Below, in pieces: positions 1 to 8,815 of a stretch of DNA of 64,000 nucleotides. Origin of the DNA: Saccharothrix sp. ALI-22-I (lineage in GTDB: Bacteria > Actinomycetota > Actinomycetes > Mycobacteriales > Pseudonocardiaceae); the NCBI RefSeq assembly GCF_001984175.1, contig NZ_MTQP01000069.1:186001-250000 (forward strand), given 5' to 3'. The notes beneath the pieces were generated by a model. That model saw only the letters and a program-made list of their open reading frames with translations, was not told the origin of the DNA and ran no database searches. The position numbers and the translations under genes are program-made. Every line of letters begins with the position of its first letter. Position 1 is the stretch's first letter.

Positions 1-437
1 AAGACCGGGTCTATCTGGGCGCCGACGGCGAGCGGCGGAAGCCATTCCCTGGACGACACCCACACTCCGGCGGTGTTCCCCGCGAACGCCAAGGCGACCG
101 GGAACACGGGAGTCGACGCCCCTCCCCGGTACCACCGCGCGGCGCCCGCGGCCAGGTTGGCCGCGAGAATGCAGCCGATGAAGCCGAACGTGCCCCACAT
201 CGCCTGAAACGGCGGTACTTCGTCACCGCGGTCGTCGAAGACGCTGTCGATGGCCTTGGTGCGGTACTGCTCGACGAGTTCGCCGATACCGGTCCCGCCC
301 AGATACCCCAGGACCGGGATGGCCAACGAAGCGATTACCGCGACGGCGAGCACCACCGGATTTCCCCGCCGGCGCTCGACACGGCCGTGCGAGGACCGGG
401 CCGGGTCCACCGTGTTCACGACGTTCACCTCCGGCAT
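1..437 (-). CDS. Membrane protein, 3' end outside window (partial)
   Basis: An open frame reads leftwards from ATG at 437 and is still open at base 1, so at least 145 residues are visible and the C-terminus is missing. A hydrophilic N-terminus of about 28 residues, with an RVERRRGNP stretch, precedes a hydrophobic helix (about 29-48). Further hydrophobic stretches lie near residues 80-100 and 105-125, so this is probably an integral membrane protein with at least three spans. The start overlaps the stop of the DUF3592-like gene upstream (TGATG), which suggests translational coupling and a two-gene operon. I recognise no family; function unknown. Confidence 0.65.
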   Translation of the reverse strand, partial: MPEVNVVNTVDPARSSHGRVERRRGNPVVLAVAVIASLAIPVLGYLGGTGIGELVEQYRTKAIDSVFDDRGDEVPPFQAMWGTFGFIGCILAANLAAGAARWYRGGASTPVFPVALAFAGNTAGVWVSSREWLPPLAVGAQIDPV

Positions 438-723
438 CAGAACGGAAACCGCGCAGGCTGGTCGGGCCGTGCTCGAACGATGACCGACTCGTCGTCGTCC
501 GGGTCGTAGAACACGTCGACCGCGCCTCCGACCACCGGCGCCTGGAACACCGAGGAGATCATGGTAGCCACCGCGGTGCGCGGGCCGACCGTTCCCGGAT
601 AGGAGACGCGCACCCGGAACCGCGGGTTCCCCATCCCCAGTCGTGGGTGAACTCGACGTGGTCGATCCGCCCCGTGACCCGCCGACCCCGGTGTTCGAGG
701 TCGGGCGTGGCGCCCTCCCGCAT
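437..723 (-). pseudogene. DUF3592-like small protein with an apparent frameshift
   Basis: The downstream frame (634 to 437) encodes 65 residues ending in the DUF3592 hallmark VDVFYDPDDDESVIV. DUF3592 proteins are normally longer. The missing N-terminal part is present in another frame from ATG at 723: a VTGRIDHVEF strand-like segment runs up to about 640. One extra G in the GGGG run near 633-640 would join the two parts into one protein of about 103 residues. This is a single-base change, either a genuine disruption or a homopolymer sequencing error. The stop overlaps the start of the membrane protein downstream. The start lies 18 bp from the divergent GNAT gene. Confidence 0.5.
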
Positions 724-741
724 CGCGCTAGCCTGCCCCGA

Positions 742-1398
742 ATGACCGACGACACCTCACTCCGCGAACCGGGGATCGGGATGCCGCACCCGATCACCGA
801 GGCGCAGGTCCGAGTCGTCCCCGCCAACGAGGCGTCGTGGGACGACTTGCGGGACGTGTTCGGCACGTCCGAACCGGGGCAGTGCCGGTGCCAGCGGTTG
901 AAGGTGCCCGGCTGGTTCTGGCGCGACACCACCCAGGAGGAGCGGAACGCGATGCTCCGCGAGCAGACCGGTTGCGACACCTCGGACGCCGAGACCACCA
1001 GCGGCCTGGTGGCCTACGTGGACGACGATCCGGCCGGCTGGGTCGCGGTGGAGCCGCGCACGGCGTACCCGAAGCTGCGCACGTCCCGCATCCCGTGGAA
1101 GGGACGTGAGGAGGACAAGGACGACAGCACGACGTGGGCGGTGACCTGTTTCGTGGTCCGCAAGGGCTTCCGGGCACGCGGCCTGACCTACCTGTTGGCC
1201 CGCGCGGCAGTCGACTTCGCCCGCGAACGCGGCGCCCACGCCCTGGAGGCCTACCCGATGATCACCGAACCGGGCCGGGACGTCATCTGGGGCGAAATGC
1301 GCGTCGGCGCCCGCCAGGTCTTCGAGGAGGCCGGGTTCACCCAGATCAGCCACCCGACCCTGCGACGGGTCGTCATGCGGATCGACTTCGAGCACTGA
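742..1398 (+). CDS. GNAT-family N-acetyltransferase
   Basis: This 218-residue protein has a GNAT fold. A central strand (TTWAVTCFVVRKGFRARGLTY) is followed by the acetyl-CoA pyrophosphate-loop region RARGLTYLLARAAVDFA, then a C-terminal strand ending with FEEAGFTQIS. A cysteine-rich N-terminal stretch (GQCRCQRLKVPGWFW) is seen in a subset of actinobacterial GNATs. The substrate cannot be read from sequence. ATG at 742 is preferred because it lies just right of the divergent DUF3592-like gene. A downstream ATG at 781 is possible. No clear ribosome-binding site precedes 742, so the mRNA may be leaderless. Confidence 0.8.
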   Translation: MTDDTSLREPGIGMPHPITEAQVRVVPANEASWDDLRDVFGTSEPGQCRCQRLKVPGWFWRDTTQEERNAMLREQTGCDTSDAETTSGLVAYVDDDPAGWVAVEPRTAYPKLRTSRIPWKGREEDKDDSTTWAVTCFVVRKGFRARGLTYLLARAAVDFARERGAHALEAYPMITEPGRDVIWGEMRVGARQVFEEAGFTQISHPTLRRVVMRIDFEH

Positions 1399-1419
1399 CC
1401 GCACCCAACAGTCGTCGAG

Positions 1420-4128
1420 CTACGTCGACGCTTCGGGAGCGGCGGCCAGGCTGCGATAGGTGGCGAGGTCGGCGTGAGAGGCGAGGGTGTCCGGGTGGTC
1501 GGGGCCGAGGAGCCGTAGTCGGTCGTCGAGCAGTTGCTGCGCGACGGCGACGGCCGCGGCGGCGTCGCCGGCGAGTGCGCGGCGGCGAGCGAGTTCGCGT
1601 CGAGCCCGGAGTGTGTTCTGGTGGTCGGGGCCGAACTGGCGGGCGACGTCGGATACCAGCCCTTCATAGGCTTCCGCGGCGCCGACGGCGTCGCCGGCCT
1701 TGCTGCGGGTCAACACGACTTGGGCGCGAATCCGCCAGAGGTCGGGGTGGTCCGGGCCGAGGACGCGCAGGCATGCGGCGAACAGCTCGTCCGCGGCGGT
1801 CACCATCGGGTCGCCCGGTCCTCCCCGCGAGACGGCGAGGTGCACACAGGTGTGCCAGGCGCTGGGGTGGTACGGCCCGAGTACCCGCAGCATGTCGCCG
1901 AGCAGCACCTCGACTTCGGCGATGCCGTCCGGCGGTCCGTCCTCGGCACCCGAAACGATGAGGCTGAGACGGGTTTCCAGGGTATCGGGGTGGTCGGGGC
2001 CCAATGCCCGCAGACGATCGGCCAGCAGCGATTCGAGCGCGGCGGTGGCACCGGCGGGGTCCCCCGCCAGCCCGGTGGTCAGGGCCAGCTCGCTGCGGGT
2101 GGTCAGGGTGAGCGGGTGGTCGGGCCCGAGCACGCGGACCCGGTCGGCGAACAATTGCGCGAACGCGGCGGCGGCACCGGCCGGATCGCCTGCCGCGCTC
2201 CGCCACCGGGCGAGCTCGTGGCGGGTGCTGAGGGTGTTGGGGTGGTCCGCGCCGAGAGCCCGTTCGGTATCGACGAGCAACGCCTCGAACGCCGCGACGG
2301 CTCCGGCGACGTCGCCCGCCTCGCCCCGGTTCGTGGCCAGGTTGTGCCGCGTGGTGAGCGTGTCGGGGTGGTCGGCTCCCAGCAACGCCACGCGATCGGC
2401 GAGCAGCCGGTCGAGTTCGGCCGCGGCATCCGCCGGAGCGCCGACGAGGTCGAGCTGGCGCGCGAGGGTGTGCCGGGCGGTGAGGGTGTCGGGGTGGCGT
2501 GGACCGAGCACCCGCCGCCGATCGGCCACCAGCCGCCGCGCGATCAGCACGCTTTCCGGGTTGCCGCCCTCGCCCTGCCAGGTGGCCAGGTTCCCGAGGG
2601 CGCCCAGGGTGAAGCGGTGATCCGGGCCGAGCCGTTCGGCGGCGGTGGCGTGCAGCCGCGCGAAGTACGCGGCGGCGGCGGAGAACCGACCGATGAGGCC
2701 GAGGCTGTTGCCCGCCACGGCGAGGACCGGGTGGTACTCGTCGGGGGTCCACAAGTGCTCACCGGCGCACCGGTCGATGGCGTCGGCGTTGGCGCGCAAC
2801 GTCTGGCCGAGTTCCGGCTCACGGCCGCCGTCGGGCCAGAGGTCGACCAGGGAGTCGGCGGCAACCCAGGCCAGGTCGTCCAGGCGTCCGGGTGGCAGGT
2901 GGTCGCGAACGGCGCGCTGGACCACACCGTGCACGCGGACCGTTCCCGAGCCGATGGTGGCCAGGCTGAACAGGTGCAGGCGGCGCAGCGCGGCGTGGAC
3001 GGTGTCCGCGTCGGGCTCTTCCCACTCCGCGTCGGTGTCGGCAGTGCGGGTGTGGCCCAGCCAGGTGCGGGCGGCTTGAGTGGTGAACACGGCGGTGGGG
3101 ATTCCGCCCGGGTCCAGCACGCCGGCCAGTTCCAGCACGGGGCCGGCCAGGCCGGTGGGGCGTTCGGCGTTCGCGGCCTCGATCGACAGCGACCAGGTCA
3201 CGGCCACGGTCTTGCGGTACTGGTCGGGCAGCGCGTCGGACGCCGGCACCAGATCGGCCAGGCGCTTGGTGCGATCGGCGAAGCGCCGACGGTAGTCGGC
3301 ACAGGACACGTCCTGGTCGAGCATGTAAGCGGCGGCCTGCCCGAGGGCCAGGGGCAGTCGCCCGAGATCGGCGACGACCCCGGCGACGTCGTCGGCCGGC
3401 TTCCCGTCGAGCGCGGCGTGCAGGTAGGCGTTCGCCTCGGCCTCGGTGAAGACCCCGATCTCGACCCGCCGGCCGCCCAGCCCGGCGACCGCGGCGTCAC
3501 GGCGGCGAGTGGTGATCACGGTCCGTCCCGACGGCACTTCCGCGGGCGGCCGCAGCCCGGTCAGGTCGGCGGGGCTGGTCAGATCGTCCAGTACGACCAA
3601 CCACCGCCGCGGCGTCGTCTCCAACCACCCGAGGAACAGTTCGGCGGCCAGTTCGGGGTCACCCGGGTCGGCGTCGGCGAACTCGACACCGGCCTCGGCG
3701 TACCGGGAGACGATCGCGTCACGCGAGGAGGCGGCGACCCACACCACCAGGTCGACCTCGCCGGACGCGATGCCGCGGCGCGCGTACTCGGCCGCCAACT
3801 GGGTCTTGCCCACCCCGCCCATGCCGGTGAGCACCCGCAACGTCTCCTCGACGGGTCCCCCGGTCACCAGACCGATCGACGCGCGGTCCTGGAAGCACCC
3901 CGCCCGCGCCGGAATCCGGCGCATGAAACGCCTGCTCTCCCCCGCACCCGTGACAGCCTGAGCACCGGATGAAGAGATCGAGTGCACGTGCAGATCGCCG
4001 TACAGAGCACCGAACTGCACCACCGGACCCGTCACGGTCCCGGATACGTCGTTCTCGACTCGTGCCCACCGGGCATCGTCCGGAAGCCCGGACTCTCTCG
4101 GCTGCTCCGGCTCATGCGTCGGGTCCAC
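1420..4128 (-). CDS. STAND NTPase (NB-ARC) with kinesin-light-chain-type TPRs
   Basis: This 902-residue cytoplasmic signalling ATPase has three parts. The N-terminal 80 residues contain the segment VENDVSGTVTGPVVQFGALY, often seen at the front of actinomycete STAND proteins. An NB-ARC ATPase follows, with P-loop GMGGVGKTQLA at residues 102-112, Walker B RRWLVVLDDLTS near 180 and a TTRRRD sensor. About ten C-terminal TPRs of about 42 residues (roughly 470-900) each carry an LGPDHPDTL-type motif. STAND proteins couple ligand sensing by the repeats to nucleotide-driven oligomerisation. There is no obvious effector domain, so the output is unknown. It stands alone, convergent with the GNAT gene. 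The TPR units are divergent, unlike those of the AfsR-like gene at 8816. Confidence 0.85.
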   Translation of the reverse strand: MDPTHEPEQPRESGLPDDARWARVENDVSGTVTGPVVQFGALYGDLHVHSISSSGAQAVTGAGESRRFMRRIPARAGCFQDRASIGLVTGGPVEETLRVLTGMGGVGKTQLAAEYARRGIASGEVDLVVWVAASSRDAIVSRYAEAGVEFADADPGDPELAAELFLGWLETTPRRWLVVLDDLTSPADLTGLRPPAEVPSGRTVITTRRRDAAVAGLGGRRVEIGVFTEAEANAYLHAALDGKPADDVAGVVADLGRLPLALGQAAAYMLDQDVSCADYRRRFADRTKRLADLVPASDALPDQYRKTVAVTWSLSIEAANAERPTGLAGPVLELAGVLDPGGIPTAVFTTQAARTWLGHTRTADTDAEWEEPDADTVHAALRRLHLFSLATIGSGTVRVHGVVQRAVRDHLPPGRLDDLAWVAADSLVDLWPDGGREPELGQTLRANADAIDRCAGEHLWTPDEYHPVLAVAGNSLGLIGRFSAAAAYFARLHATAAERLGPDHRFTLGALGNLATWQGEGGNPESVLIARRLVADRRRVLGPRHPDTLTARHTLARQLDLVGAPADAAAELDRLLADRVALLGADHPDTLTTRHNLATNRGEAGDVAGAVAAFEALLVDTERALGADHPNTLSTRHELARWRSAAGDPAGAAAAFAQLFADRVRVLGPDHPLTLTTRSELALTTGLAGDPAGATAALESLLADRLRALGPDHPDTLETRLSLIVSGAEDGPPDGIAEVEVLLGDMLRVLGPYHPSAWHTCVHLAVSRGGPGDPMVTAADELFAACLRVLGPDHPDLWRIRAQVVLTRSKAGDAVGAAEAYEGLVSDVARQFGPDHQNTLRARRELARRRALAGDAAAAVAVAQQLLDDRLRLLGPDHPDTLASHADLATYRSLAAAPEAST

Positions 4129-4217
4129 GCCTCAGGAAATCACGTCGGCGACGTTTTCTGTGCAGGACCGGAAACGCTCGCGGCCCGACCCGGCTCGCAC
4201 CACGTACCGTTGACGAC

Positions 4218-5684
4218 GTGAGCACCGCACCGCCACCGACCGTCACGCTGAGCGACCACTTCGCCCGCACGCTCCCGGAGATGGCACTTCCCTGGCAGGC
4301 AGAACAGGCTCCCGCGCCGCACCTGCTCGTGCTCAACGAGCAACTTGCGGCGGAGTGCGGTCTCGACACCGACTGGCTGCGCGGCTCCGAGGGACTGCGG
4401 CTGCTCCTCGGCAACCACGTCCCCGACGGGGCGACTCCGGTGGCGCAGGCCTACGCCGGGCACCAGTTCGGGCAGTACTCCCCGCGTCTCGGCGACGGTC
4501 GCGCGCTGCTGCTCGGTGAGGTCGTCCACGCCGACGGCCACCCGCGCGACCTGCACCTCAAGGGCTCCGGGCGCACGCCGTTCTCCCGTGGCGGCGACGG
4601 CCTGGCGGCGGTCGGTCCGATGCTGCGCGAGTACGTCGTCAGCGAGGCGATGCACGCCCTCGGCATCCCCACGACCCGCTCCCTGGCCGTGGTGGCGACC
4701 GGACGTCCGGTGCGCCGCGACACCCTCCTGCCCGGAGCCGTGCTCGCACGGGTCGCGCGGAGCCACCTGCGGGTCGGCAGCTTCCAGTACGCCCGCGCCA
4801 CGGACGACGTCGATCTCCTGCGCCGTCTCGCCGACCACGCGATCGCCCGCCACCACCCCGCCGCCGCGAACGCCGGACGCCCCCATCTCGCGCTGTTCGA
4901 GGCCGTCGTCACCGCCCAGGCGTCGCTGGTGGCCCGCTGGATGCTCGTGGGCTTCGTCCACGGGGTCATGAACACCGACAACATGACGATCTCGGGCGAG
5001 ACCATCGACTACGGGCCCTGCGCGTTCATGGAGGCGTTCGACCCGGCCACCGTCTACAGCTCGATCGACCACGGCGGGCGCTACGCCTACGGCAACCAGC
5101 CGCTCGTGGCCGAGTGGAACCTCGCGCGGCTCGCCGAAGCCCTCCTCCCCCTGTTCTCCGACGACCAGGACCAGGCGATCGCACTGGCGGTCGAGGCGCT
5201 CGGCGCGTTCCGCAGGCAGTACAACGCCGCCTGGTCGGCCGGTATGCGGGCGAAACTCGGCCTGCCCGACGGCCTCGACGACGCGGTGACCTCACCGCTG
5301 GTCGAAGAGTTGCTCACCCTCCTCCAGGACAACCACGTCGACCACACGTCGTTCTACCGCCGCCTCGGCACGGCCGCCCGCGGCGGCACCGAGCCCGCAC
5401 GCGAACTGTTCCTCGACCTCGCCGCGATCGACGACTGGATGACCCGCTGGCGGGCCCTGGGACCGGACGCCGACGCGATGCGGCAGGTCAACCCCGTCTA
5501 CATCCCCCGCAACCACCTCGTCGAGGAAGCCCTCACCGCCGCGACAGAGGGCGACCAAGCTCCCCTCGAACGACTCCTGGACGCCGTGACCGCCCCCTAC
5601 GACGAACGCCCCGGCTACGAGCGCTACGCCGAACCCGCCCCGGAGGACTTCGGCACCGCCTACCAGACCTTCTGCGGAACCTGA
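4218..5684 (+). CDS. selO: SelO family protein adenylyltransferase (YdiU/UPF0061)
   Basis: This 488-residue pseudokinase-fold enzyme transfers AMP from ATP to Ser, Thr or Tyr side chains of target proteins, a redox-linked regulatory activity. Family hallmarks are visible: AYAGHQFGQYSPRLGDGRA, the ATP-pocket motif KGSGRTPFSRGGDG, the Mg-binding HGVMNTDNM and the DYGPCAF metal-site motif. The length matches the family. A cysteine lies three residues from the C-terminus (FCGT), near the position that holds Sec or Cys in other members. The GTG start at 4218 fits the family N-terminus; the frame is open further upstream. The gene ends against a hairpin shared with the convergent DinB_2 gene. Confidence 0.92.
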   Translation: MSTAPPPTVTLSDHFARTLPEMALPWQAEQAPAPHLLVLNEQLAAECGLDTDWLRGSEGLRLLLGNHVPDGATPVAQAYAGHQFGQYSPRLGDGRALLLGEVVHADGHPRDLHLKGSGRTPFSRGGDGLAAVGPMLREYVVSEAMHALGIPTTRSLAVVATGRPVRRDTLLPGAVLARVARSHLRVGSFQYARATDDVDLLRRLADHAIARHHPAAANAGRPHLALFEAVVTAQASLVARWMLVGFVHGVMNTDNMTISGETIDYGPCAFMEAFDPATVYSSIDHGGRYAYGNQPLVAEWNLARLAEALLPLFSDDQDQAIALAVEALGAFRRQYNAAWSAGMRAKLGLPDGLDDAVTSPLVEELLTLLQDNHVDHTSFYRRLGTAARGGTEPARELFLDLAAIDDWMTRWRALGPDADAMRQVNPVYIPRNHLVEEALTAATEGDQAPLERLLDAVTAPYDERPGYERYAEPAPEDFGTAYQTFCGT

Positions 5685-5686
5685 GT

Positions 5687-5708
5687 CCCTGACCGGCTCT
5701 GGTCAGGG
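5687..5708. terminator. Bidirectional hairpin between selO and the DinB_2 gene
   Basis: A perfect 8-bp stem (CCCTGACC / GGTCAGGG) with a six-base loop lies between two convergent genes and overlaps the stop codon of the left-reading one. There is no T-tract, as is usual in actinomycete terminators. Confidence 0.6.
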
Positions 5709-6287
5709 CCAGAGGCTTCCCGATCCGCTCCGAGGACGCCACCCGGCGGGCGGGTCTTCACCGACGCGCCCGTCCACGGCCTCGCGGAGCAGGTCGGCGT
5801 GCCCGGTGTGCCGGCCGTACTCCTCGATCAGGTCGCAGACGAGCCTGCGCAGACTCGCGTGGCGGCCGTCGGAACCGGACACGTGGGCGGGTTGGTCGAG
5901 CCCGCCGTTCGCCAGTGCCGCCTCCAGCCGGGCACGGGACCGCTGCACGGCGGCATCCCACAAGGCATAGAGCTGTTCGGGCGTGTCGGCGGAGGAGGAA
6001 GTGAACGACCACTCGCGGCGGACGCCTCGGTCCACGCTGTCCCATGGCGGGCCGGGCGACTCCCCGCGCAGCTTGGTGGCGAACATGTTGTCCTCGCAGA
6101 AAGCCAGGTGCTTGAGCAGACCGCCCAGGGTCAGCGCCGAAGCACCGATCCGAGTCCGCAGCCCGACCGCGTCGAGGTCGTCGGCCTTCCACCGGAACGT
6201 CGTGCGCAAACGGTCCAACGCGCCGACGAGGTGCTCGACCTCCGTGCCGGCCAGAGGCGGCTCCCACGGGTAATCACCATCGCTCAT
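5703..6287 (-). CDS. DinB_2 / DUF664 family protein
   Basis: The 194-residue protein belongs to the DinB/DUF664 four-helix-bundle superfamily, whose actinobacterial members often act as thiol-dependent (mycothiol) transferases. Candidate metal ligands are the His in LLKHLAFCEDN (helix 2) and the two in YGRHTGHADLLRE (helix 4). The segment WSFTSSSADTPEQLYALWD is typical of the family. The ATG at 6287 gives the normal family length. It is convergent with selO and divergent from the YCII gene. The substrate is unknown. Confidence 0.82.
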   Translation of the reverse strand: MSDGDYPWEPPLAGTEVEHLVGALDRLRTTFRWKADDLDAVGLRTRIGASALTLGGLLKHLAFCEDNMFATKLRGESPGPPWDSVDRGVRREWSFTSSSADTPEQLYALWDAAVQRSRARLEAALANGGLDQPAHVSGSDGRHASLRRLVCDLIEEYGRHTGHADLLREAVDGRVGEDPPAGWRPRSGSGSLWP

Positions 6288-6374
6288 GGCCGCCCACCGT
6301 AGACCCGACCACCGACAATCGCCCGACGCCGGCAGAATCGGGTGTCCGAACAGGACTGATGACAGGGGCTCGCG

Positions 6375-6746
6375 GTGAAGTACCTGATGCTGATCTACGG
6401 CAACGACGAGGTGTGGAACAGCGTCGACGCGGACATGTTCGCGAAGCTGGTCGGCGAGGTGGACGCGTTCAACGCGGACCTGCGGGAGTCCGGTGAGCTG
6501 GTCGACTCCCAGGGCCTGATCGACCGCCCGCGGGCGGTGCGCGTGGTCGGGGACGCGCCGGTGGTCACCGACGGCCCCTACCTGGAGGCCAAGGAGTACG
6601 TCGGCTCGTACTTCGTGGTCGACGTCGACAGCGAGCAACGGGCGATGCAGATCGCGCAGTCGTACCCGGCCCTGCGGTACAGCCGGGGCCTGGGCGGCGG
6701 CATCGAGGTGTGGCCGCTGATGAACCAGGGTGGCGGTGACCTTTGA
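6375..6746 (+). CDS. YCII-related (DGPF) domain protein, ECF42 partner
   Basis: This 123-residue protein is a ferredoxin-like alpha/beta YCII (DGPF) domain. It starts MKYLMLIYGNDEVW and contains the signature VTDGPYLEAKEYVGSYFVVD (around 62-81), which gives the family its name. Genes of this family accompany ECF42-type sigma factors, as here. The GTG start at 6375 follows a GACAGGGG ribosome-binding site. The stop overlaps the TTG start of the sigma gene (TTGA), so translation is coupled. The molecular role of DGPF proteins is not established. Confidence 0.88.
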   Translation: MKYLMLIYGNDEVWNSVDADMFAKLVGEVDAFNADLRESGELVDSQGLIDRPRAVRVVGDAPVVTDGPYLEAKEYVGSYFVVDVDSEQRAMQIAQSYPALRYSRGLGGGIEVWPLMNQGGGDL

Positions 6747-7984
6747 CCTCCGGCGAGCCGGTCGAGCACCTCCTGCGCGCCCTCACGCCGCAGGTGCTCG
6801 GCATTCTCGTCCGTCGTCACGGCGATTTCGCCCGCTGTGAGGACGCCGTGCAGGAGGCGCTGATCGACGCCGCCGGCACGTGGTCGCGGGACGGCGTCCC
6901 GGAGCACCCGCTGGGGTGGCTCACCACGGTCGCCGCGCGCCGTTACGTGGACCAGGTGCGTTCCGACGCCGCCCGGGAACGCCGGGAGCAGGCGGTGTTC
7001 GACGCCGTGCCGCGTGACGAGTTGCTCGCCGCGCCGCCGGACGCCGAGCCACCCCGTGACGACCTGCTGGAACTGCTGTTCCTGTGCTGCCACCCGGCCC
7101 TGAGCGCGCCCTCGCAGATGGCGCTCACGCTGCGGGCGGTCGCCGGGCTGACCACCACCGAGATCGCCGCGGCGTTCCTCGTCCCCGACAAGACGATGGG
7201 CCAGCGGATCTCCCGCGCCAAGCAGCGGCTGCGGGAGGTCGGCGCCCGGTTCGAGTCCTCGCCCGACCCCGAACGGGGGCCGCAGCTCCAGGTCGTGCTG
7301 CACGTGCTGTACCTGCTGTTCAACGAGGGCTACAGCGCCAGCGCCGGACCCGACCTGCGCCGTCCCGACCTCACCGTGCAGGCCGTGCGGCTCACGCGCC
7401 GGCTGCACCACCTGCTGCCCGACAACGGCGAGGTCGCCGGACTGCTGGCGTTGATGCTGCTGACCGAGGCGCGCGGCGCGGCGCGAACCGGACCGGACGG
7501 CATCCTGGTCCCGCTGGCCGAGCAGGACCGATCCCGGTGGGACCGGACGGCGATCGCCGAGGGCACCGACCTGGTGACCCGCAGCCTGGCGGTCCACCCC
7601 GTGGGCCCGTACCAGGTGCAGGCGGCGATCGCGGCCGTGCACAGCGAAGCGGCTTCGACCGAGGACACCGACTGGCCGCAGGTCCTCGCGCTGTACGACG
7701 TGCTGGAGCGCCTGGCACCCAACTCCGTCACCGCGCTGAACCGGGCCGTCGCCCTCGGCGAGGTGCGCGGTCCCCAAGCCGCCCTGGACGTCGTCGCGGA
7801 ACTGGAGCGGGGAGTGCTGGCCGGCAACCACCGACTGCTCGCCGTGCGCGCCCACCTGCTCGAACGGGTCGGTGACCTGGCCGCCGCGCGCGAGACGTTC
7901 CGCCAGGCCGCACGGCTGGCCGGCAGCGTGCCTGAGCAGCGGTTCCTGCTGCTGCGAGCGGCCCGCTGCGCGTCTGCCGGGTGA
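6743..7984 (+). CDS. ECF sigma factor, ECF42 type with C-terminal extension
   Basis: The 413-residue alternative sigma factor has sigma-2 at residues 5-75 (CEDAVQEALIDAAGTW) and sigma-4 at about 110-165 (AVAGLTTTEIAAAFLVPDKT then QRISRAKQRLRE). A long C-terminal region of about 240 residues carries TPR-like helices, including LFNEGYSASAGPDLRRPDL. That extension, and the coupled DGPF gene just upstream, define the ECF42 group, in which the extension is needed for activity. No anti-sigma gene is adjacent. It probably drives its own DGPF-sigma operon, and perhaps the reductase gene downstream (inference). Confidence 0.9.
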   Translation: MTSGEPVEHLLRALTPQVLGILVRRHGDFARCEDAVQEALIDAAGTWSRDGVPEHPLGWLTTVAARRYVDQVRSDAARERREQAVFDAVPRDELLAAPPDAEPPRDDLLELLFLCCHPALSAPSQMALTLRAVAGLTTTEIAAAFLVPDKTMGQRISRAKQRLREVGARFESSPDPERGPQLQVVLHVLYLLFNEGYSASAGPDLRRPDLTVQAVRLTRRLHHLLPDNGEVAGLLALMLLTEARGAARTGPDGILVPLAEQDRSRWDRTAIAEGTDLVTRSLAVHPVGPYQVQAAIAAVHSEAASTEDTDWPQVLALYDVLERLAPNSVTALNRAVALGEVRGPQAALDVVAELERGVLAGNHRLLAVRAHLLERVGDLAAARETFRQAARLAGSVPEQRFLLLRAARCASAG

Positions 7985-8095
7985 GGCCGCGAAACCGCCG
8001 GAAAAATCTTGTCGCGGTGACGTAGAAATCCGGTCGCCGGCTCCGATCCCTTCCGAGCGAGCCCGTCGGGCATCGCCGGGAGGAAGGAAAGCGAC

Positions 8096-8785
8096 ATGAC
8101 CAAGGTGACCGCACAGATGTCGGTGTCCCTCGACGGCTTCTACGCCGGACCGCGCCACGACGGCGACGGCGACTGGCTGGGGTCGGCGGAGTCCTTGGCG
8201 TTCTTCCGCGTCACCCGCTGGGTGATCAACGCGATGGCGTGGCGGGAGCGGCAGGGCTTCGCCGGTGGGGAGCAGGACGTCAACTCGGAGATCATGGCCG
8301 AGACGTTCGAGGCCGCCGGGGCGTATGTGATGGGTCGGCGCATGGCCGACGGCGGTGAGGTGCCGTGGGGCGAGGAGCCGCCGTTCCGCGCACCCGTGTT
8401 CGTCGTGACCCACCGCCCGCGCCAGACCCTGGTGCGCAAGGGCGGAACCAGCTTCACCTACGTCACCGACGGCATCGCGAGCGCGGTGGAACAGGCCAAG
8501 GCCGCCGCCGGCGGCAAGAACGTCGCGGTCGCCGGCGGCGGCACCCTGCTGCGACAGGTCCTCGCGGCCGGCCTGCTCGACGAGTTGGACCTGCACATCG
8601 TGCCGGTCGTGCTCGGCACCGGCATGCGACTGCTGGACGCCGACCTCGGCCTCGGCGACAAGGAGGGCATCGAACTGACCCCCACCAGGGTCCTGCACAC
8701 CCCTGACGTCACCCACATCCGCTACACCGTCAACGGGCGCGCCCCACTCGTCCTGGACGACCGCGGCCGCGGCACCGACGAGTAA
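8096..8785 (+). CDS. Dihydrofolate reductase family (RibD C-terminal domain) protein
   Basis: The 229-residue protein has the DHFR-like RibD_C fold. It starts with strand VTAQMSVSLDGFYAGP and has AYVMGRRMADGG at about residues 80-90. A nucleotide-binding VAVAGGGTLLRQVLAAGLLDE lies near 142-162, followed by HIVPVVLGTGMRLL. Such stand-alone proteins are NAD(P)H-dependent reductases of unknown substrate and are frequent next to ECF42/DGPF genes. The ATG follows a GGAGGAAGG ribosome-binding site. A gap of 110 bp separates it from the sigma gene. Confidence 0.85.
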   Translation: MTKVTAQMSVSLDGFYAGPRHDGDGDWLGSAESLAFFRVTRWVINAMAWRERQGFAGGEQDVNSEIMAETFEAAGAYVMGRRMADGGEVPWGEEPPFRAPVFVVTHRPRQTLVRKGGTSFTYVTDGIASAVEQAKAAAGGKNVAVAGGGTLLRQVLAAGLLDELDLHIVPVVLGTGMRLLDADLGLGDKEGIELTPTRVLHTPDVTHIRYTVNGRAPLVLDDRGRGTDE

Positions 8786-8815
8786 GCGCAAGCACCCGCC
8801 CGCCGCAGAGCCCGG

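Noticed and set aside
1534..3972. An 812-residue frame antisense to the STAND/TPR gene
   Set aside because: It mirrors the TPR-coding repeats (VRAED, VVGPEH motifs are LGPDHPDTL read backwards) and has no independent support.
6578..8791. A 737-residue left-reading open frame opposite the sigma and reductase genes
   Set aside because: It is exactly antisense to well-supported genes, shows no domain motif and has the His/Arg/Gln-rich composition typical of high-GC antisense frames.
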